The notes under the pieces are model-generated. The model searched no databases. It saw nothing but the letters and a program-made list of their open reading frames with translations, and was not told where the DNA came from. From Lepas anatifera (taxonomy: Eukaryota; Arthropoda; Thecostraca; Lepadidae): 64,000 nt of DNA. Numbering within the stretch: the first letter of the stretch is position 1; every line of letters starts with the position of its first letter. The stretch covers positions 2,232,001 through 2,296,000 of the forward strand of contig JAOTON010000897.1 of assembly GCA_034440635.1 (NCBI GenBank), given 5' to 3'. Below are positions 57,547-64,000 of this stretch, in pieces. Made by a program: the position numbers and the translations under genes.

Positions 57547-59191
57547 GTGTGTAACAGAGCCGGCATTCCGCTACATAACTCCGCCACACCGCTACTACGC
57601 TACTAGAGCTCTTTAAGTGGTAGCGGAGCAGCGGTAGCGATTACTATCACCGTAAACGCAGAAGAGTAGTAAATAGGTAGCGGATTCAGAATAATTCAAA
57701 ACCTCTACTCCTACCGACAGCCTGTGAACCCTCGCCCCAGTGGGAGGTCTTTGAAGGTCCCATCGAGTATTTCTGGCGCCACAAAAAAAAACGTCGGAGT
57801 AAAGCGACCCCATACTTGGCACATCTTATCCTTTATCAATTTTGCAACTTTTACCAAAATTATAAGGTAGAAGATAGGTAGATAATTATACCATAACCTA
57901 AGATTTTTACCGAAAAATCTTAGGTCAGGTCACCAGTGCAGGTCAAGTGGTCTCACCTCCAAAATGTTTTAAAATACCTAAGAAAGGGATTAATATACCC
58001 GATTGAAACGCAACAAATAATGGGCCTACTGAGCATTAGAAAATTCGTTCCGGCATGTTTCATACTGATGATCTAGGGTCAGGTACCGTAGGCTCAACTA
58101 CCTCTCCATCAAAAATATATGGGGAAAACGGGAACTGGGCGAAAAATGGTTCTTTTTATGTAGATACTGATTACAATATCTTCCCATTCTCCAAATCGTA
58201 GTATTCTAAGCCCCTTTCCAGGTTCATGTTGCAAGTTTGGACCTGTGACCTCCGAGCAGTCATCCAGGACTACTAAAGCAGGTTTTCAGACTTCGGTCGA
58301 TAGCTTTGCAGGAATGACGATTAAGCTTTCATTTGAATAGAGTTACATTTACAGTTACGTTTGCAGTTACGTTTACATTATTATTGTGAGTCGAGTGATA
58401 TGCATAGTGACTATGCTAGGTCAGACGATGGCCTTGACCTGACCTTAGGTCACGCCATTTTGTGTTTTGATCTAGTATAATCATATGATACATCATTAGA
58501 TTTTCCCCAACGAGAGGAAGCGTATGGTCCCTAAACGTTGATTATAACTCAACTGTCAGACACTAAAGCCCATAAACTCTTATCTAACCTGTTACCTTCT
58601 TTAACCAGTCATGACCTCAATATTGACCTGAGCCAAAAAGTAACTAGTGTGGTTTCTTCATGAATTTGGATGGGCTATCAACCAGCATTTGTATTTTTCA
58701 CTACCCCCCATGGAAGCCGAGATCGAGGGGTGTTTAAACACCCCCTACCAGGGTGAAGGGTGCTCGAAGGCCCACCGGGGCGGGTGATAAGGGGGTCAGC
58801 AACCAAAAAATTATTATATGTTTTTTTCATTAGGAAAGCAAAAGCAAATTTAATGAATCTTTTTGTTCATTAATTTTGTTTGTATATCATGCAATAAAAC
58901 AGCTAATGTATCATGAAATGTATGAATAAGCCATAGCTGTTTAATGAGTTGAAAAAGAGCAATGGAAATTATGTTTAGGTACCGCTTTAGTAACGCTCTA
59001 TAAAAATACCAATAACAGAGCAGCGGAGCGGCTGCTAGTCGTTTTCCAATTTTCAAAAAGGAGCGTTGGTAGCGATGGCGATTTCAGCCAGTCAAAGTAG
59101 CGAAAGTAGCTGTAGCGGTTTCGTAACGTTAGCGGAAAGTAACGGTGGCGATTTCAAAAATTTGATAGCGGTGCCCGCCTCTGGTGCGCAA
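57547..59191. mobile_element. hAT-type MITE with 8-bp TSD, carrying a TTAA element
   Basis: The left terminus CAGAGCCGGCATTCCGCTA (57555) and the right-end complement CAGAGGCGGGCACCGCTA (ending 59183) fit the hAT start YARNG. The flanking octamers GTGTGTAA (57547-57554) and GTGCGCAA (59184-59191) differ only by two C/T transitions, as expected of CpG decay. Subterminal GTAGCGGAGCAGCGGTAGCG-like words occur on both sides. The TTAA element at 57729-58784 interrupts it. No transposase is present. Confidence 0.78.
57725..58788 (+). mobile_element. AGGTCA-rich TTAA-type element inside the hAT MITE
   Basis: The left end CCCTCGCCCCAGTGGGAGG (57729) and right-end complement CCCGCCCCGGTGGGCC (to 58784) match each other and the repeat units at 23885. 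Flanking tetramers TGAA and TGAT look like decayed TTAA. The interior aligns with 23980-24850, including CTTAGGTCAGGTCACC and the GAGGAAGCGTATGGT block. Confidence 0.72.
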
Positions 59192-59598
59192 ACAAAGAGA
59201 CGACTGACGGGAAGTTCGGTGCAGTGAATGCTACCCGCACTCTGGTCGCCACTCCGCCGAACTCTTCATATGGTTTCTACCCATAACTAGCTGAAAGTAC
59301 ATTCAATATAAAAAATGTATCAATGAAGGTCAGCAAAGTGTTTTATAAAGAATTTTCCGAAATGAGGATGATATTAAGTCATAGTGTCGCCGTTATGGTA
59401 CCAAGATTCCAGTGGCATTTCGCCATGGTGTTCAGCAGTTGACAACTCTTGCAATCCCCGAAAGCTAATTGGGTAATTCTGATACACAGAGTAGCGAAAA
59501 AGCACCATGACAGTTAACTGGCAGATTTAAATAAAGTAAAACACCCATTCTTTGCAGCTCAGTTCTAGAGGTTCACAAACACGGACCAGTGTTCTTAC
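59192..59598. other. No feature recognised
   Basis: Unique-looking sequence. It would be intronic or downstream of the exon at 59599. Confidence 0.35.
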
Positions 59599-59681
59599 CA
59601 GGTCGTGAAAGTACCTGGCCTCCGCGCAACCGTTCTGGCACGCCGATCGCTCTTCTTCCAGGCCCAGCTTATTCTGACAAT
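59599..59681 (-). CDS. Candidate host internal exon, Cys-containing, unrecognised
   Basis: On the minus strand an 83-bp block has the best splice sites in the window: acceptor GGTTCTGTGTTTCAG and donor CTG|GTAAGA. After two bases of a split codon it reads 27 open codons: CQNKLGLEEERSACQNGC then AEARYFHDL. Two Cys-x(3) to Cys-x(10)-type spacings (CQN...ACQNGC) and the acidic helix suggest an extracellular, disulfide-bonded module. Similar short Cys repeats occur near the N-termini of several secreted or receptor proteins, but I cannot choose among them. The incoming intron is phase 1 and the outgoing phase 0. No flanking exons are identified within several kb, so the gene must have long introns or extend outside the window. 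Confidence 0.55.
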
Positions 59682-60084
59682 CTGAAACACAGAACCGTGG
59701 AAATGTCAGTATCTGAAACAGTATCCAAGACTATGTCTAATCCATCCTTCTAGCGGGTGGAAGATGAAAACGAAGACTGGGAAGAAAGCGCACGAATTTT
59801 ATCTCTCTCTTAAGCACAATATCCAAATATCACTGGTCACTCAGTCAGGCACAAAAGGCAGCGGAGATGATTGGAATTAGACGGTGCATACAGAAAAAAA
59901 GTCGAGCAAGAAATCACAGCTCATGCTGTATCGAAACACAAGTAGAAACCAGCCCCAGATATTGATTCCTGCAGAAGATGACAAAATCAATGGGGATCAA
60001 CCGATCGCCAGAATTTAGCCACAAGTGTATAATACTAATCCAGTTCACGCTCAACCTCCTTATCACTCTCAATGGTGTGAGAGC
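59682..60084. other. No feature recognised
   Basis: Would be intron upstream of the minus-strand exon at 59599-59681 if that exon is real. Confidence 0.35.
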
Positions 60085-60536
60085 ATAAACATCAGTGGCA
60101 GATCGGGGAGGGGGGAGGAAGGCATACGTTCCCCCAAACGAAAAAGCTCAGAGGAAACGTATGTTTTAGCCCCCCCCTCAAAAGCTGTCGAGCTTTTGCT
60201 CCGGCTGCCTTTTAGTTTATAAGCGGGTTTTGGTGTCTCAACTGAACCAATTAACTTCAAACAGAACCAGTCAAGTTCAGTTAAAACATTGGACCATGGT
60301 CCTCTTTAAATTCAAAATCGCATTCGAGTGAATGATTCTTGGATAGCAAAAGTAAGCATATTGTGGCCATATCTTTCACCTCGTGACTTTTTATTGTTTT
60401 TCGACTTGGGTTTACCCCCTCCCCAAACCTACCAGCTAGTTAAATTGTTTCCAAATCTTTCACTGCATGACGTTTTTTATTTACGAATTTGGTCTATCCA
60501 TCAAGCTTGCCGGCTAGATCTGCCACTGATAGACAT
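60085..60536. mobile_element. 436-bp hAT-type MITE with CAGTGGC termini and 8-bp TSD
   Basis: CAGTGGCAGATCGGGGAGGG starts at 60093, and the complement of CAGTGGCAGATCTAGCC ends at 60528. Flanking octamers are ATAAACAT (60085-60092) and ATAGACAT (60529-60536), one mismatch. No coding capacity. Related ends are seen at 13208-13223 and perhaps 53803. Confidence 0.82.
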
Positions 60537-61635
60537 GCAAAACAGTCACTTGTCTGATATGCTAGAACCTGAAGTGAGCATCCTGATAAGGATGCAAAAC
60601 ATTATGGAGGAAACGCTGATTCCGTAAACCTGAAGGTATTTTTGGTGAAAAGGTTGGAAATATGGAGAAAAAGTATTTCAGGATACGTGATTCATTTTGC
60701 ATGAATTGCCTACTTTGGGTGATGAAAGAGCTAGAATATCCACCCAGCACTTTCTAGCCGACTCTCATTGCTGAAAAATCGGACGTCACCGCTCATTTGA
60801 TTTTCCAGGCGGAACCCACGAGCTATTTTAAGAAGCGCGATGACAAGACAAGACGCGAGAAGGCACTCTGCTATCTCCGGGGTCATCGCTCGGTCTGCAG
60901 TACGGCACCCAGAATCAATGCCGGCGAGTCGGCCGCCACGATGGCGTCTTACACGCGAGACTGGCAGTAATGTCGATCAACACGAAACTGCGTGACAGCG
61001 CCTGCCCCGCCATGAAACTCACCAGAAACCCACTCTTTCAATTCCGCATGCATCCAAATTCAGCCTGCATTTCTCACGGCTGACTTGTGAACACCAAAAT
61101 CGGCAGTTCATGCTGAAACAAGAGCATGTATCCAAGAAGTCCTCCAAAAGATCTGTTTGCACTTTTCTTTCATCAGGGTAAATTTTGGTCGAGCTTATTT
61201 GCATTCATCTTCATGAAAACCCTGCTGTCTTCTGTTGCGTTAAAGCGGAGCCAATTCAGCGTCGCCAGCGTTTGCTGGTTTTCCAGTGCTAAGTGCATTA
61301 ATAAACAGCACGGGCGAACACGGCTCGTTGGAGACAATACCACTAATGCGCAGGGTGGTCTGCTTTGTCACAGCCTGCTCCCTGCCAAACACTGGCTCCC
61401 GCGCTGCTATCGGAAACCAATGATTGCGGCGGTCCGGAACACAACTGAGCCGGATCACCGCAGTCGAGCCTAAAAACACGACTTGGGTGTTGCTTCACTA
61501 GGGCGTCTGTCTAACGAGATGCAAAATGTCAGCTGCTGGTAGGAAGGATCCTTTGAGGAAAAGGATAATTGATATTGAAGGGAGTAAGGCACCTTTTTAA
61601 CACACCACCACCTGGACTCTTTTTCTTGCCAATCA
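60537..61635. other. No gene recognised
   Basis: Includes a GC-richer stretch 60830-60985 without clear splice structure. Nothing firm. Confidence 0.35.
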
Positions 61636-62430
61636 CCGCCTGGGGTGTCCGATCGGAACACCCCACCCCTCCCCTACGCTTTCAGAAACCGAAAGTGGTA
61701 CTGAAAAAATTAGAGCTGTGTTGAAAGTACCTTGCTGCTTCTTAATTCTGAACCAAGTTTGAGCCATATTCGTTGACACGTGAGGTCACAAGGGTCGATA
61801 TGGACCAAATTTAGAATTGTTATTTATAAATCTGGTATAATTAGCCTGGAACAAAGCTAGAGGTGACAATGTTTTTGTCTTGACCCAAGAATTCTAATGA
61901 TGTGTAGCATGACCTCGTAAGGTCACAATGCGACCTTTCCCTGATCTGGACCTTAAGCCACCCTCAAATAATGACCTCTTAATGTTGTGTTGCATGCCAT
62001 TCAAATCATCGGATATTGCCCGTTGCTATCATACTAAATGCATTGATGTGTCTTGTTACGTTTAAAAGCTATAGATGCAAACCATTTTGAAATGAGTGAA
62101 CTTTTGTGACTTCGCGGTGACCTCATCATTGACATAACCTGAAAATGGATGCCTGCGCGCAACAAGAGCTCTCGGATGATGCCTAGACACTTGATCTAGC
62201 TCCTTTTTAGAAGCCGAATTGCACCCTGGTTTTGACGGTCTCATTTAAGAAGAACTAAATCACCTTACATTGGTTACAAAATGACGTCATAAAAACTTGC
62301 CCTGACCTGATGGTAATTTTTGGCGATAAGTTCTCCAATAAATCACCAAAGAGGTATGCAAAGGGACGCGTGCGCCATCAAAATCGGCTCGGAATAATTC
62401 GCCAAAAACCAAGGGAGGTCCAATAGGACA
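61636..62430. repeat. AGGTCA-containing interspersed element, ends unclear
   Basis: The left hairpin GGGTGTCCGATCGGAACACC (61643) pairs with itself. The right part (62280-62430) ends with GGTCCAATAGGACACC and matches 36597-36770 in inverse orientation. It contains TGAGGTCACAAGGGTC and GTAAGGTCACAATGCGACC. Probably a DNA element of a separate subfamily. No TSD is identified. Confidence 0.5.
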
Positions 62431-63199
62431 CCTCATGCGGTAAAGAATTTAGATGGGATCTTAACTGAGATAGCTATGCCCTAGATCGCACCGAAAAACC
62501 CCCAGGTTTGATGTTTCATTTGTGCCAGAACCCACCGTTTTGCCGGAGGCAGCGAACATTCAGAGCGGGTATGGAGCCCATTGAGCGCGAACTTTGCCGC
62601 CCCCCAAGTCTTCTCGTCTGTCGCCATCCGTGAGGCCAATAGAGAGGCGGGGCTGAGATATCCGTGCACCCTAAACTGTAGTGTTATGAAATACTGCTTT
62701 CCGTAAAATTTGAACTCTTGGGTAGACGAAATCTGAAGCCAGGGGTTTGTGCTCTGAGCTATCGATAGCTCAGATCGAATCCATCAAGGTATCATATTCC
62801 CTTTGGTCACTCAATACCCAGACTGGAATCAAGAATAAATAGTTGAAGCCCAAAGAAATGAATTCTTACAATATATTTCATCATTGAATGTCAAAGCCAG
62901 GCGACACCCAGCCCTTTGTTAGTGGCAATAAACCGTAATTACCCCGCTTAATCAAACATATGAAAGATAGGCTAAATTTGCTTCACCAGTGGTTCACACA
63001 AAAATTCAATAAAGCTCAATTCTGGCAAATTCAAACTCTTGGTTTTAGGTAAAAGTTAGATGTTTGTAGGTCTCCCAGAAATTTCAGTCTCGGAAAACGG
63101 TTCCGCAATCGTAGAATATGATCGGGTAAAAAATGTGGGCTCGGTTATGGACAATCCTTTCGTTCGAGCCTCACACAGACAAACTGTTCGGAAGTGCCG
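62431..63199. other. No gene recognised
   Basis: AT-rich spacer between two repeats. Confidence 0.35.
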
Positions 63200-63725
63200 A
63201 GTTTGCTGATTGGTCTGATGCACGCTGAACATCGCCTACCTCAGGATGCAATGAAGCCTGTCCTTAACGGTCTGGTTCCCTCAACATTGCGATATTGTAT
63301 TAGTGGCTACAGAAATGGGAGTGATCAGTGTATGGCCCGTGTGCAGACAATTATTAACTTCGCCGCAAGGGCGTGTACAGGTCGCCGCAAGCGCGACCAC
63401 ATCAGTGCCGCGGCCCGCAGCCTGGGGTGGCTTCCCATCCGTAAGCTAGCACTTTACCACCCCCCCTGCCTCCTGACGCACATCTTACTCAATGGAGAAC
63501 CCAGTGCTGTGCACAGAATGTTCACAAAACAGGGTCGAGCTGGGAAGCGTGGTACGAGGCGTCATAACTCTGTTATTACTTCAAATCAGAACTGAATCCC
63601 GGAGACGGCGGTTTAGCTACCGAGCCGCATCGAAGTTCAAAGGATTGCCACAGTCCGCTCTCAGTTTTCAAGGTGCAAGTCCGATGCTGGCTATAATTTG
63701 CCTGATTGGCGTAATTAAACACTGA
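63200..63725 (+). pseudogene. Decayed LINE 3' coding end (RT C-terminal domain)
   Basis: The frame 63250-63594 reads VLNGLVPSTLRYCISGYRNG, then RVQTIINFAARACTGRRKRD, HISAAARSLGWLPIRKLALY and LLTHILLNGEPSAV. It continues after a frameshift near 63590 as RTESRRRRFSYRAASKFKGL. This order (LRYC...W/YG, inFAARv, GRRKrDHIS, LGWLp, GEP, and R..FsYRA...N.LP) is the C-terminal part of many invertebrate non-LTR RT proteins. It differs from the LINE at 29279. Only the last approximately 150 codons remain. Confidence 0.75.
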
Positions 63726-64000
63726 GTTCTGGTGTGCATGTGAGTTTGTGTAATTATGCATGTTTTTTTGTGCCCAGCTTCCTATTTATTGTATTATTAT
63801 TTATTGTATTATGACTCGAACTAGAAAATAGCCATGCCAAGGAAGGAGTTCACAAAATGCAAAATACAAATCCTGATATTTTTCTAGTACCAAGTAAGCT
63901 TGTAGATTATACCAGGGTACTTTAACTACGGGTGCAACCAGGTTTCCTACTAAATATAGTCCTCCCATGATGACGTCACCGCCCTTTCCTACTACGTTCT
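63726..64000. other. No gene recognised
   Basis: AT-rich tail including a TTATTGTATTATTATTTATT duplication that may be the LINE 3' end. Confidence 0.4.

Overview
This 64 kb window is metazoan, very probably invertebrate, repeat-rich nuclear DNA. There are no operons and no long host genes. It contains tRNA-derived SINEs, a CR1/L2-type LINE, Penelope-like elements (PLEs) with GIY-YIG domains, several cut-and-paste DNA transposons with readable terminal inverted repeats (TIRs) and target-site duplications (TSDs), and long (CA)n and (TA)n microsatellites. I cannot name the species from sequence alone. The mix of PLEs, tRNA SINEs and TTAA-flanked repeats would fit a marine arthropod or another invertebrate.

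Layout. 0-9 kb: mostly unique DNA with a few exon-like blocks on the minus strand (1698-1928, 2233-2317, 6436-6618, 8087-8245), a TTAA-flanked element (5751-6238), a SINE with a 13-bp TSD (6760-6938) and two more SINEs. 9-14 kb: low-information sequence with one approximately 155-bp direct repeat pair. 14-16 kb: a decayed TTAA-family repeat carrying a 27-bp GC-rich minisatellite. 16-20.6 kb: a nested block in which an outer inverted repeat with (TA)n encloses a decayed PLE and a 2.5 kb TIR element (17701-20246) that carries many internal GGGGTAAGATGCCC-like sites and a SINE. 22.8-25 kb: two TTAA-flanked elements. 28-33 kb: a SINE and a nearly full-length LINE (29279 to about 32390, minus). 32.8-36.5 kb: a 3.7 kb hAT-type element with an exact 8-bp TSD and more than 1 kb of inverted arms, into which a TTAA element has jumped. 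Comparing the two arms gives the empty and filled sites side by side. 38-43.5 kb: a degenerate GGGCCC-rich repeat, a pure 280-bp (CA)n tract and a head-to-head palindrome of two PLE 3' halves with a candidate hammerhead ribozyme. 48.8-54.7 kb: three more AGGTCA-rich TTAA-type elements and a SINE. 55.9-56.6 kb: thirteen exact 51-bp tandem units. 57.5-59.2 kb: a hAT-type MITE with a TTAA element inside. 59.6 kb: the best host internal exon (83 bp, minus). 60.1-60.5 kb: a short hAT MITE with an 8-bp TSD. 63.2-63.7 kb: a decayed LINE 3' end.

No set of genes working together can be described. The biology here is layered transposition: TTAA-specific elements repeatedly land in hAT elements, and PLEs sit in or beside (TA)n-bearing inverted repeats. 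All family names come from motif and terminus recognition by eye. No database search was possible.
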